Positions 25,992-33,932 of a stretch of DNA of 64,000 bases are shown one piece after another. The stretch is taken from contig NZ_RAPN01000004.1 of NCBI RefSeq assembly GCF_003610535.1, positions 1-64,000 of the forward strand, read 5' to 3'. The translations under genes were made by a program, and so were the position numbers. The stretch comes from Mangrovibacterium diazotrophicum (GTDB lineage: Bacteria; Bacteroidota; Bacteroidia; Bacteroidales; Prolixibacteraceae). The notes under the pieces are model-generated. The model was not told the DNA's origin, made no database searches, and saw nothing but the letters and a program-made list of their open reading frames with translations. Each line of letters opens with the position of its first letter. The first letter of the stretch is position 1.

Positions 25992-27226
25992 CGTTGGACC
26001 GGGTTCAGGCTTTCTCGGTAAACTTCCAGTGCTGCAGGGAATGGCTGCAAGGCACGTTCAAAAATACCGAGCGAGTAGGCAATTGTCAATCCGTAATTGG
26101 TAATCGGGATGTTCAACTGGCGGGCTTTCATGATGCGCGAAAGCATCTCGCGGCGGTTCCACATGCAGGCTCCGCAGTGGATAATTAGTTTGTAGTCGGC
26201 AATGTTTTCCGGAAAATCACGTCCCCGCACATTGTCGAATTGCAATTTCCCGCCCACGTATTGAGTCAGCCACCGCGGAATTTTCACTGTGCCAATATCT
26301 TCTCCAATTGGGTGGTGCGAGCATGCTTCGGCAATCAGCACTTTATCGCCAGCTTTCAGGCTGTCAATAGCTGTCGCTCCCCGAACCATTTCTGCCAAAT
26401 CTCCCTGATGACGGGCAAACAGGATGGAAAAGCTGGTCAGCGGTATATTGGGTGGTGTGTCGGCTGCGACTTTCAAAAAAGCCTGGCTGTCGGTAACAAC
26501 TAGTTTTGGGGGCGTGTTTAATCGGTTGAGGCCCTCCCGCAGTTCGCGTTCTTTCACCACCATGCAAAATGAATCGCCGTCCAAAAGATCCCGAATACTT
26601 TGCACTTGCGGAAGAATCAGGCGTCCTTTCGGAGCTTCTTTGTCAATTGGAACAACCAGGATGGCCATTTCGCCGGGGCCAACCAAATCGCTGACAATAG
26701 CTGGTCGGTTGATAAAATCATCGGGCGCGGATTTTAAGATGGCCTCGCGCAGGTCGGAAATGCCTTGGCCTGTTGCTGCTGATGTTTCCACACATTTCAG
26801 CTTTTCGCCGGCCAAACTATTGACCATGCACGACCGCGAAGGGTACAGATCGGTTTTGTTGAAGACGATCAAAACCGGAATTTCTCGTTCGCGGAACTGG
26901 TCAATCAGTTTTTCTTCAAAGCTTCCCCAAACCTCAGCGTTTGAAACCACAATCGCCAGATCGGTGCGGTCGATCACGGCCATGGTTTTCCGGATACGTT
27001 GCTCGCCCAAAGCGCCTTCGTCGTCAACCCCAGCCGTATCGATAAACAGCACCGGGCCGAGCGGAAGCAGTTCCATCGGTTTTTCAACAGGGTCGGTTGT
27101 TGTTCCGGCAATATCCGAAACAATTGAAACTTCCTGGTTAGTCAACGCATTCAACAGGGACGACTTTCCGACATTACGTTGGCCGAATAAACCAATATGC
27201 AGACGAAAGGATTTGGGTGACTTCAT
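25988..27226 (-). CDS. hydF: [FeFe]-hydrogenase H-cluster maturation GTPase HydF
   Basis: A 412-residue scaffold that carries the precursor of the diiron subcluster and passes it to apo-hydrogenase. The N-terminal GTPase domain has the P-loop GQRNVGKSS (15-23), IAGTTTDPV (switch I), DTAGVDDEG and NKTD. The C-terminal domain has the iron-sulfur ligands: ACSHHP, and later HCGACMWNRREM, fitting the C-x-H ... H-C-x-x-C pattern of HydF. The frame opens at 27265, but the ATG at 27226 (MKSPKSFRLHIG) directly precedes the GTPase strand. It lies 64 bases after the Rieske gene on the same strand and should be cotranscribed with it. Confidence 0.96.
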   Translation of the reverse strand: MKSPKSFRLHIGLFGQRNVGKSSLLNALTNQEVSIVSDIAGTTTDPVEKPMELLPLGPVLFIDTAGVDDEGALGEQRIRKTMAVIDRTDLAIVVSNAEVWGSFEEKLIDQFREREIPVLIVFNKTDLYPSRSCMVNSLAGEKLKCVETSAATGQGISDLREAILKSAPDDFINRPAIVSDLVGPGEMAILVVPIDKEAPKGRLILPQVQSIRDLLDGDSFCMVVKERELREGLNRLNTPPKLVVTDSQAFLKVAADTPPNIPLTSFSILFARHQGDLAEMVRGATAIDSLKAGDKVLIAEACSHHPIGEDIGTVKIPRWLTQYVGGKLQFDNVRGRDFPENIADYKLIIHCGACMWNRREMLSRIMKARQLNIPITNYGLTIAYSLGIFERALQPFPAALEVYRESLNPVQR

Positions 27227-27290
27227 GCGGATAATTTTGTTGCGAAAATACAAAGCTTTTCGCATGGAATCAATTTAAGTAGGCCGATAT

Positions 27291-27638
27291 CTAAAGTTGG
27301 ACAACGATCATCCCGTTTTCAATATGTAAGGGATAGGTTTTCAGCGGGCCAAACGGAAGATTGTCAACATCAATTTGCTCCAGCAAATCCTCATCGACCC
27401 GGTCGAGTCGAATTGAACCGTTTTTCAGGTCGAAACAAGCGCCGTGGTTCGAACAGGTCAGCGTTCCGTCTTCTACTCGCCCGCTAATCAGTCGGGTTTT
27501 CGCATGGGGACAGATATTGTCCACTGCAAAGTATTCACCATCTGCATGAATCAATAATATCTCCAGGCCTTCAATTTCAAAAACCTTTTTCCCGGGTTCA
27601 TTGAATTCTTCGACAGAACACAAGCTTTCATTTTTCAT
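27291..27638 (-). CDS. Rieske-type [2Fe-2S] ferredoxin
   Basis: A 115-residue single Rieske domain of the NirD/BphF ferredoxin kind. Cluster ligands are in CPHAKTRL (Cys, His) and CSNHGACFDL (Cys, His). The closing PLKTYPLHIENGMIVVQL is typical. There is no signal or membrane segment, so it is a soluble cytoplasmic electron carrier. Its place directly before hydF suggests a role in electron supply or redox protection for hydrogenase maturation, but this is only inferred from position. Confidence 0.9.
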   Translation of the reverse strand: MKNESLCSVEEFNEPGKKVFEIEGLEILLIHADGEYFAVDNICPHAKTRLISGRVEDGTLTCSNHGACFDLKNGSIRLDRVDEDLLEQIDVDNLPFGPLKTYPLHIENGMIVVQL

Positions 27639-27862
27639 TCTATGAGTTTAAGTTGCCGTTCGGCTGTTGTCAATTAGTATTGGATCCCAAATGCAAATAT
27701 GTCTGCATTGGATTGGGCTGTAAGTTAGATGTATTCTCGCGTGGATGTGTTTTCAGTCCCGAATGCTTGACGATATCGTAACTTTCGGTTTTTAAGTCAA
27801 TCGCAAATTATAGAATGAAAAGCCAGGTTTAGTGGAAATAAATTAGAAGGATGGACCAAGCT

Positions 27863-28960
27863 TTAAAACCACTTTTTCCTTTTGAAAAATATCAACATCC
27901 CGATTGCAACAGCTATCATCACAATCCACATGATGAAGTAGCTGTATTTGTAACCAAGTTCAGGCACGTATTCAAAGTTGGTTCCATAAATCCCGGCAAT
28001 AAAAGTCAGTGGGATGAAAATGACTGAGAATACAGTCAGGAATTTCATGATGTCATTCAGTTTGCTACTGATGGTTGTATGGTAGATATTTAGTTGGTCA
28101 GACAAGATATCCCGATAACCATCGGACACATCGCTGGCCTGGCTGATATTGTCCTGCAATTCTTTAAAGTGCACATCCGTGGCTTCAGTTATCAATTCGG
28201 AATCCATTTTGGCGAGCGAAAAAATCATCTCTTTTGCGGGCTTGATGCTTTTCCTTAAGAAGTTTAATTCACGTTTGTAACTGTTTATTTGGTTGATAAC
28301 ATCCTTTCCCGGATTGACTAACAAGTTCTCTTCCAGCTTTTCCACTTTTTCGCCCAGTAGGCTTAGCACGTATAAATAGTTGTCGATCACGATGTCGAGT
28401 AGCGCAAAGGTCAGGTAATCAGTGCCACCATTGCGGATTCGTTTTTTCTGTTTCCGGATGCGTTCGCGAACAGGTTCAAAAATGTCTCCGCGGCGTTCCT
28501 GGAAGGAGATCAGGACTGATTCTGTTAGGATTAAACTCAGGTTTTCCACAATTGTATCGCCCGAGTTTCCCTCCTGACTCAACATTTTGATGGTAATCAG
28601 TGCGCAATTGTCGTATTCAATCACTCGGGGACGGGCATCCGTATTCATCACTTCTGCCATGACCATCGAATCAAAATTGAAGGTTGTTGCAAGCTCTTGC
28701 ATGATCTCTGTATTGTGCAGCCCATCAATATTGATCCAGGTGACCGTGTCTTTGTATTGAAATTCAACAATATCCTTTACTTTCTTGACAACTTCTTCGA
28801 TCAGCGAATTGGCGTCAAAATCAATAATCCGTAGCAGTACTTTTTCAGTTTTTTTTGTACCCCGAAAAATCAACTCATCCGGAGAAAGCCCTATTTCGTG
28901 TTTTTTCTTTTTGATCAGTTTTGCCATTTTGCGATTGCTTGTATCTGTAAATTTATTCAT
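27863..28960 (-). CDS. corA: CorA-family divalent metal (Mg2+/Co2+) transporter
   Basis: A 365-residue inner-membrane channel. A long cytoplasmic funnel domain (residues ~1-300) is followed by two membrane helices (FLTVFSVIFIPLTFIAGIYG and YFIMWIVMIAVAIGMLIFF) and a basic C-terminal KRKKWF. The pore signature, normally YGMNF, reads YGTNFE here. The length and acidic loop (EYVPELG) after the first helix are normal for the family. An internal ATG (28927, MAKLIKKKKH) could be the start. The gene is on the hyd-cluster strand but has 224-base gaps on both sides, so it is probably its own unit. Confidence 0.9.
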   Translation of the reverse strand: MNKFTDTSNRKMAKLIKKKKHEIGLSPDELIFRGTKKTEKVLLRIIDFDANSLIEEVVKKVKDIVEFQYKDTVTWINIDGLHNTEIMQELATTFNFDSMVMAEVMNTDARPRVIEYDNCALITIKMLSQEGNSGDTIVENLSLILTESVLISFQERRGDIFEPVRERIRKQKKRIRNGGTDYLTFALLDIVIDNYLYVLSLLGEKVEKLEENLLVNPGKDVINQINSYKRELNFLRKSIKPAKEMIFSLAKMDSELITEATDVHFKELQDNISQASDVSDGYRDILSDQLNIYHTTISSKLNDIMKFLTVFSVIFIPLTFIAGIYGTNFEYVPELGYKYSYFIMWIVMIAVAIGMLIFFKRKKWF

Positions 28961-29138
28961 CTACCAGCTAAATTTTTGATTTTAAGTCGGATTTCTCTTT
29001 CTAACACGAAATTTTCAGAGATGTTTAATTTGGAGATTTCGAGCCAGACTGTTTTTCATTTGGCTAAACAGGCCATGGTATTGAGGAGTTGTTGATTGGA
29101 TGTCTTCCGGACTTTAATGTGTTTCGGGAATTTGCATA

Positions 29139-29160
29139 AAAAAAAGCCGGACTTCCGGCT
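29139..29160 (-). terminator. Terminator of the first small Lys/Glu-rich gene
   Basis: AGCCGGA and TCCGGCT pair around a two-base centre (29145-29160). On the minus strand a run of eight T follows directly. It lies 24 bases after the stop of the 81-residue gene. Confidence 0.85.
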
Positions 29161-29184
29161 TTTCTTTGTCGCGGTGTTATTCCG

Positions 29185-29430
29185 CTATTTTTTTTCTTTT
29201 ACTTCTGGTTTTTGTTCTGCTTTCTTGGCATCAGTTGCTTTGGTTTTTGTTTTTTCAGCCTCTTTGTCTTCTTTCTTTTTCTTTTTGGCTTCTTTCTTTT
29301 CTTCTTTTTTGTCTTTCTTATCCGTTTGTTCTGTTTTTGGTTTCGTGTTATCCTGGCCGCTTAACGTTGCAGCAAATGTTGAACCACTGGCCATAATAAA
29401 AATCGCTAGGATGAAAATCAACCTTTTCAT
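29185..29430 (-). CDS. Small secreted Lys/Glu-rich protein
   Basis: 81 residues. A clear signal peptide (MKRLIFILAIFIMASGSTFA) is followed by ~60 residues that are nearly all Lys, Glu, Asp, Thr, Ala and Gln (for example KKDKKEEKKEAKKKKKED). The mature chain must be disordered and highly charged in the periplasm. Bacteroidota have such proteins but I know no function. The real start is supported by the signal peptide and a -7 element 30 bases upstream, and the end by a terminator. A similar protein is encoded ~300 bases upstream. Confidence 0.7.
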   Translation of the reverse strand: MKRLIFILAIFIMASGSTFAATLSGQDNTKPKTEQTDKKDKKEEKKEAKKKKKEDKEAEKTKTKATDAKKAEQKPEVKEKK

Positions 29431-29459
29431 ATGTATAAAATTTGAAATTTGTAATACGG

Positions 29460-29467
29460 CAAAATTA
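29460..29467 (-). promoter_or_regulatory. -7 promoter element of the small Lys/Glu-rich gene
   Basis: The minus strand reads TAATTTTG, a perfect TAnnTTTG, placing transcription start ~20 bases before the ATG at 29430. No TTTG was found at -33. The rest of the 309-base gap 29431-29739 holds only this element and the terminator at its right end. Confidence 0.45.
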
Positions 29468-29690
29468 TAGGAGATCTTGATAAATTATTCCGGATGTGGT
29501 GGTCTTTTAATAGGGATTAGGAATAACTTAATATTGTTAAAAAGTGTTGATTTTGAGTATTATATGGGAGTTGTATCGAGGGTGAAAGTAGGGATGAAAA
29601 GGGAGTTTTAATGAATTATAGTTGACTGTTTCTTGTAAGATTCAATAGTCTAGGGTTATAAGAAATATTTTTATGTTATTTTAATAGCGC

Positions 29691-29716
29691 ATAAAAAAAG
29701 CCGGAAATTCCGGCTT
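29691..29716 (-). terminator. Terminator of the second small Cys/Lys-rich gene
   Basis: AAGCCGGAA and TTCCGGCTT form a perfect 9-bp stem around a single A (29698-29716), with a T-run on the minus strand. It has almost the same sequence as the terminator at 29139-29160, and the same distance (~24 bases) from its gene. Confidence 0.85.
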
Positions 29717-29739
29717 CTTTTATCTGAACGGAGGAATTA

Positions 29740-29952
29740 TTATTCCTTCTCTGTTTTTTCAGTTTTTTCAGCTTTCTCTGCTTTTTTGTCGCAGCTTTTT
29801 GATTTTTCACAGCATGATTTTTTCTCGCTGCAGCAACCTTCTTTTTTCTCTGCTTTTTCTGTCTTTGGTTTTTCGTCAGTTGTTTGAACAGGGGCAGCGA
29901 AAGTAACTCCACAAGCAAAGACGATCGCCATCATGAATACCAATTTTTTCAT
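29740..29952 (-). CDS. Small secreted Cys/Lys/Glu-rich protein
   Basis: 70 residues with a signal peptide (MKKLVFMMAIVFACGVTFAA). A charged low-complexity chain follows with five cysteines in a short space: GCC, SCC and SC within KKEGCCSEKKSCCEKSKSC. The Cys cluster could bind a soft metal or form disulfides in the periplasm; this is inferred only from composition. A TTG start at 29961 is possible; the ATG at 29952 opens the signal peptide. It resembles its neighbour at 29185-29430 in layout and terminator, so the two are probably diverged duplicates. Confidence 0.7.
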   Translation of the reverse strand: MKKLVFMMAIVFACGVTFAAPVQTTDEKPKTEKAEKKEGCCSEKKSCCEKSKSCDKKAEKAEKTEKTEKE

Positions 29953-30058
29953 TTCATTCAATTTTAGGATTTATAACTTCGACAATTTATTGAGAATTAT
30001 TCTAAATAGAAATAGCGTTAACAAAATTTTAGAGATTTTCGGTAAAAATAGGATGGTT

Positions 30059-31465
30059 CTAAAAGCCTAATTTATTGACTGCTTCAGGACAGATTAATTG
30101 CTCAAAGGCTTGCTCATCCATTAGGTGTTGCTGCAAAACGAGTTCCCGTATCGATAAATTTTGTTTAGTTGCTTGCTCTGCGATAGCAGAGCATTTTTCG
30201 TAGCCCAAACTGGGAATGAGAGCAGTAATAGCAGCTGTTGAATTGAGAACCTGCTTCCGGCACTTTTCACGGTTTGCAGTTATTCCGGTTACGCATTTAA
30301 GGCGAAGCATTGAGGCTGCTTTTAGCAGAAGTTGTAAACTGCAGAGCAGTGAATCAGCGACAACAGGCATAAACTGGTTTAGTTCCAGGTTGCCATTCAT
30401 ACAAGCTTGGGTGAGCAGTTGGTCGTTTGCGATTACCTGCATGGCAGCCTGAGCAACACTTTCCGGAATAACCGGGTTGATTTTTCCCGGCATAATGGAT
30501 GATCCCGCTTGCATGGCAGGCAAGTTGATTTCACCCAAACCGCCGTCAGGGCCGCTTGAAAGCAAACGCAAGTCATTCGATACCTTGAACAGGTTGGAGG
30601 CACAGGCTTTCAAAATCCCGGATACTTCGACAAACACATCTGTGTTTTGTGTGCATTCCATCAGGTTTTCGGCCCGAGCCAGTGAAGTGTTCGTCAATTC
30701 GCGCAGGCGATCGGTTGCCCGGAAAATAAATTGACGCGGTGCACCCAGTCCGCTACCAATGGCAGTTCCTCCCAGGTTGACCACACGCAGTCGTTCCTCG
30801 CATTTATAAATCCGCCAGCGATCACGGTTAAAGGCTTCTGCGTAGGCTGCCATTTCCCGGCCCAGCGTTGTGAGCACGGCATCCTGTAGTTGAGTGCGCC
30901 CTATTTTGACGACATCGGCAAATTCTTTTTCTTTTTGCTGAAAGTCTTCCTGCAATTCCAGAACAGCCTGCTCCAGATTTCGCAGTTCCAATATCGCAGC
31001 CAGTTTCAAGGCAGTCGGGTAGGTGTCGTTGGTCGACTGGTGCAGGTTTATATCATCCAGCGGCGAAATAATCTCGTAGCTGCCCAAGGCTTTACCCAGG
31101 ATTTGGAGCGCCCGGTTGGCAATTACCTCATTGACATTCATATTGGTTGAGGTGCCGGCTCCGCCCTGTAACGCGTCAACTTTGATCCATTCGTTTAAAC
31201 TTCCCTCTGCCAATTCACGACAAGCTTGTTCGATCGCATCGGCTTTTGCCGATTCCGGAAAGTAACCCAGTTCGCGGTTGATTTGGGTGCAAGCGAGTTT
31301 CACCCAACCGTAAGCTTTTACCAAAGCCGGGTTTAACGAGCGTCCGCTTAATTGAAAGTTTTCAAGCGCCCGCGCCGTGTGAATGCCGTAAAGAGCATCT
31401 GCCGGGATTTCCAGTTCGCCCAGAAAATCGTGTTCGGTTCGGGTGAGGGGAGTTTGAAGTTTCAT
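30059..31465 (-). CDS. aspA: Aspartate ammonia-lyase
   Basis: A 468-residue fumarase/aspartase-superfamily enzyme that converts aspartate to fumarate and ammonia. Conserved region 1 is QGGAGTSTNMNVNEV, region 2 is QSTNDTYPTA, and the mobile signature loop is GSSIMPGKINPVIPE, where VIPE points to aspartase rather than fumarase. It is 81 bases downstream of hydG on the same strand. Aspartases are found in hyd gene clusters of several anaerobes, where they may supply the bridgehead nitrogen of the H-cluster; that role is inferred. A TTG at 31480 is in frame, but the ATG at 31465 gives the usual N terminus. Its first codons are part of a heptamer repeat. Confidence 0.92.
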   Translation of the reverse strand: MKLQTPLTRTEHDFLGELEIPADALYGIHTARALENFQLSGRSLNPALVKAYGWVKLACTQINRELGYFPESAKADAIEQACRELAEGSLNEWIKVDALQGGAGTSTNMNVNEVIANRALQILGKALGSYEIISPLDDINLHQSTNDTYPTALKLAAILELRNLEQAVLELQEDFQQKEKEFADVVKIGRTQLQDAVLTTLGREMAAYAEAFNRDRWRIYKCEERLRVVNLGGTAIGSGLGAPRQFIFRATDRLRELTNTSLARAENLMECTQNTDVFVEVSGILKACASNLFKVSNDLRLLSSGPDGGLGEINLPAMQAGSSIMPGKINPVIPESVAQAAMQVIANDQLLTQACMNGNLELNQFMPVVADSLLCSLQLLLKAASMLRLKCVTGITANREKCRKQVLNSTAAITALIPSLGYEKCSAIAEQATKQNLSIRELVLQQHLMDEQAFEQLICPEAVNKLGF

Positions 31466-31548
31466 GTTTTTAAGTTCCAAATTCCAAGTTTCTAGTTTTG
31501 AGTTTCAAGTTCCGGCAACCAGTAACCAGTAACCGGCAACCAGAACTA
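31450..31548. repeat. Heptamer tandem repeat between hydG and aspA
   Basis: Reading the plus strand in 7-base steps from 31472 gives AAGTTCC, AAATTCC, AAGTTTC, TAGTTTT, GAGTTTC, AAGTTCC, GGCAACC, AGTAACC, AGTAACC and GGCAACC, up to 31541. This is six units of an AAGTTCC kind, then four of an AGTAACC kind. Two more units (GAGTTTG, AAGTTTC at 31450-31463) lie inside the aspA coding start after an 8-base step. The right end touches the hydG stop codon at 31546-31548. So the whole hydG-aspA junction is repeat. Confidence 0.8.
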
Positions 31549-32937
31549 GCAATAAACATCGGATTGTCCGTTGTTCACACGGTCGACGAGTTTACGAGCC
31601 CGTTCTGCCGGAAGTCCTTCCAGCTCAGCAATGGTACGTTCCACCAGTTCGACACCAATTTTATAGGTTTCCGGCGATGCGTAATGGTTGAGGTACTCCA
31701 TAAAACTACTCAATGCGTTCGGTCCACAGTGTGCTTTGATGGCTCCGGGTTTGGCCAGGTCCATAAAATCCTGGCCGGTGCGTCCCAAACGATAACAGCC
31801 GGTGCAGAAGGAGGGGACGTAGCCCATTTGGGCCACATCGCGAATAACTTCGTCCATCGGGCGGTGATCGCCTAAGCTGAATTGGCCGGAAATATCGTCT
31901 TCTTCTTCGTAACCGCCCGGATTGGTGCGGCTTCCCGCTGAAATTTGAGAAACCCCCAAAGCAAAGGTGTCACGGCGCATTTGCCCACTTTCACGGGTGG
32001 ACATGATGATGCCGGTGTAAGGAACGGCGCAGCGTAAAATAGCCACGATCCGGCGGAAATTATCATCGGAAACTGGTGAAGGCGGAGCGATCGACATATC
32101 AGAACCGGTAGCTGGTTCCATTCGTGGCACGCTGATCGTGTGAGGTCCAACGCCGAAAACATTTTCCAGTTCCTTGATGTGTTGCATCATCGCCAGCATC
32201 TCGTAGCGGTAGTCGTTCAATCCGAATAAAACGCCAATACCAACATCGTCGATACCCGCTTCCATGGCCCGGTGCATTGCGCTCACACGCCAGTCGTAGT
32301 CCATTTTTTTACCGCCAACATGCACCGTTTTATAAGTGTCGCGGTGGTAGGTTTCCTGGAACAGCTGGTAGGTCCCGATCTTTTCAGCCTTTAACGCTTT
32401 AAATTCGTCCAAAGTCAGCGGAGCCACATTCACATTCACGCGGCGGATGTTGTCGTCGTTGAAGTTTGCTTCATAAACTGAACGAACCGAATCGAGCACA
32501 TATTGAAAACCTTGCTTTGGATAACTTTCTCCGGCTACCAGCAGTACCCGTTTGTGTCCTTGCTTAATCAAAGCCTCGGTTTCGCGTTTAATCTCTTGCT
32601 GGTTCAGTGCACGCCGAACAATAGCCTTATTCTTTACCCGGAAGGCACAGTAGGTACATTCGTTGGCGCAGAGGTTTGTGATGTAAAGCGGGGCGAACAT
32701 CACCAGACGTTTGCCGTAGATGGTGTCTTTGATGTGGTTCGCAGTTTCGAACAGTTCTGCAAGCTGTTTGGGCTCGCTGATTCCCATCAAAACAGCAACA
32801 TCTTCCAGTGAGAGTCCTTTCATCTCGCGTGCTTTTGCCAGCACTTCCTGTATTTGAGCGACATCCGGTTTTGCGTATTTCTCGAGAATGTCGTTTATGA
32901 TTTGATCGTTGATGAAGGTATTTTGTGACGCAGTCAT
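31546..32937 (-). CDS. hydG: [FeFe]-hydrogenase maturase HydG (radical SAM tyrosine lyase)
   Basis: A 463-residue radical SAM enzyme that splits tyrosine into p-cresol and dehydroglycine and yields the CO and CN ligands bound as an iron synthon. The SAM cluster motif C-x3-C-x2-C is at Cys90, Cys94 and Cys97 (LCANECTYCAFR). The C-terminal auxiliary cluster motif is CTGCYRLGRTGQDFMDL followed by a third Cys in KAHCGPNAL, the pattern that separates HydG from ThiH. The 11-base gap to the TM1266-like gene upstream shows an operon. The gene ends in the heptamer repeat. Confidence 0.97.
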   Translation of the reverse strand: MTASQNTFINDQIINDILEKYAKPDVAQIQEVLAKAREMKGLSLEDVAVLMGISEPKQLAELFETANHIKDTIYGKRLVMFAPLYITNLCANECTYCAFRVKNKAIVRRALNQQEIKRETEALIKQGHKRVLLVAGESYPKQGFQYVLDSVRSVYEANFNDDNIRRVNVNVAPLTLDEFKALKAEKIGTYQLFQETYHRDTYKTVHVGGKKMDYDWRVSAMHRAMEAGIDDVGIGVLFGLNDYRYEMLAMMQHIKELENVFGVGPHTISVPRMEPATGSDMSIAPPSPVSDDNFRRIVAILRCAVPYTGIIMSTRESGQMRRDTFALGVSQISAGSRTNPGGYEEEDDISGQFSLGDHRPMDEVIRDVAQMGYVPSFCTGCYRLGRTGQDFMDLAKPGAIKAHCGPNALSSFMEYLNHYASPETYKIGVELVERTIAELEGLPAERARKLVDRVNNGQSDVYC

Positions 32938-32948
32938 AGTGAATTGAT

Positions 32949-33203
32949 TTACTTTTTGGATAATGCTGATTTGACCTGAACACCGGGAATAGACCCCAGG
33001 CGGCCGGTTAATTTTCCGAGCTCATCGGTGGAGCTGTCGACAACTAAAGTGATGACGGAATTTTCGCCTTTGATGTGAGGAATGCCTGTTCTGGCCAGGA
33101 TGATCGCGGCATTTTGAGACAGGATTTCGTTGACCTTCGGAGCAGAGTGCTCGCGGTCTTCCAAAATAATTCCCACAAAACCCAACCTTTTTTCGGTGTT
33201 CAT
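32949..33203 (-). CDS. Putative iron-only hydrogenase system regulator (TM1266-like)
   Basis: An 84-residue ACT-like protein beginning MNTEKRLGFVGIILEDREHSAPKVNEILS and ending IPGVQVKSALSKK. It matches the small TM1266/NikR-C-like family found next to hydEFG and hydA in fermenters and is annotated as a hydrogenase system regulator without much experimental proof. It has no DNA-binding domain, so it is probably a ligand sensor or an accessory protein. The frame opens at 33269, but the ATG at 33203 gives the family start. It is the first gene of the TM1266-hydG-aspA unit. Confidence 0.85.
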   Translation of the reverse strand: MNTEKRLGFVGIILEDREHSAPKVNEILSQNAAIILARTGIPHIKGENSVITLVVDSSTDELGKLTGRLGSIPGVQVKSALSKK

Positions 33204-33430
33204 GATCTTTGGTTTTTGCGGGAAGCGGAAAAGCATAAATCTGCCGAAATTTGACAAACTCAGTATCAATCACTAATCAATTTCAACGCTTTCCCTTGAA
33301 GTCAGTCTGGTGACCTTCCCGCAGGTTGCGCGACAAAATTACAATTCTTTTGAGTGGAGCGGCTATTTTTTTAATGAAAAATGCGAGGTGAGTGAAAATT
33401 TAAGCTCTGTAAATCAGATGAATATGTCCG

Positions 33431-33853
33431 TTATTTCGGTTTTGATTCGAGTATCTTCAGTGCCTTCACAATCATCTCTTCCAAAACACTTGTATCGATG
33501 TCGGCCAGTTTGTTGAAATACAGGCAAGCTTTACCGGTTTTGTGTTTACCGAGTCGTTCCAGTTCGTCGGAAAGATCATTTGCTGCGTCGCAACTCATGA
33601 GGTAAACCGAGAAATTTTGTTTGCGCGGTGAAAAGCCAATCTGAAACCAGTTGCCTTCGCGACCGCTGGCATATTTGTAATGGTAAGTTCCAAAGCCAAC
33701 AATACTTTCTCCCCACATGGTCGGTTCCAGGCCGCTGAGGCGTTTCATCATTTCCAGCAATTTGAAGCTGTCGTCTCGTTTTTTGGTAGGTTCTACTTTC
33801 TGTAAAAATGCTTCCACCGATTGATCATTTGCTTTGGTTTTCAATTCAGCCAT
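33431..33853 (-). CDS. DUF1801-domain protein
   Basis: A 140-residue cytosolic protein with the DUF1801 pattern MMKRLSGLEPTMWGESIVGFGTYHYKYASGREGNW, then FQIGFSPRKQNFSVYLM and a closing KHKTGKACLYFNKLADID. The family has a small alpha-beta fold related to YdhG; no function is established. The frame opens at 33889, but the ATG at 33853 (MAELKTKAND) is preferred. It sits among the hydrogenase genes without an evident link to them, and starts 79 bases from divergent hydE. Confidence 0.88.
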   Translation of the reverse strand: MAELKTKANDQSVEAFLQKVEPTKKRDDSFKLLEMMKRLSGLEPTMWGESIVGFGTYHYKYASGREGNWFQIGFSPRKQNFSVYLMSCDAANDLSDELERLGKHKTGKACLYFNKLADIDTSVLEEMIVKALKILESKPK

Positions 33854-33932
33854 TCGTTTTCTTTTCTGAAACAAGCTGTATGGGAACAAGTTTACGTTCT
33901 CTATAACATCTCTAATTGATTATCTTCGCAGC

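Noticed and set aside
26424-27278. Plus-strand frame of 284 codons over hydF
   Set aside because: It is antisense to hydF, Ser/Arg-rich and without recognisable domains.
29096-29470. Hydrophobic plus-strand frame that looks like a membrane protein
   Set aside because: It is the reverse of a Lys/Glu-rich gene (AAG/GAA codons read backwards give Leu/Phe/Ser); the minus-strand gene has a signal peptide and terminator.
30059-31465. Class II fumarase instead of aspartase
   Set aside because: The signature loop ends in NPVIPE, typical of aspartase, where fumarases usually have NPTQ; the hyd context also favours aspartase.
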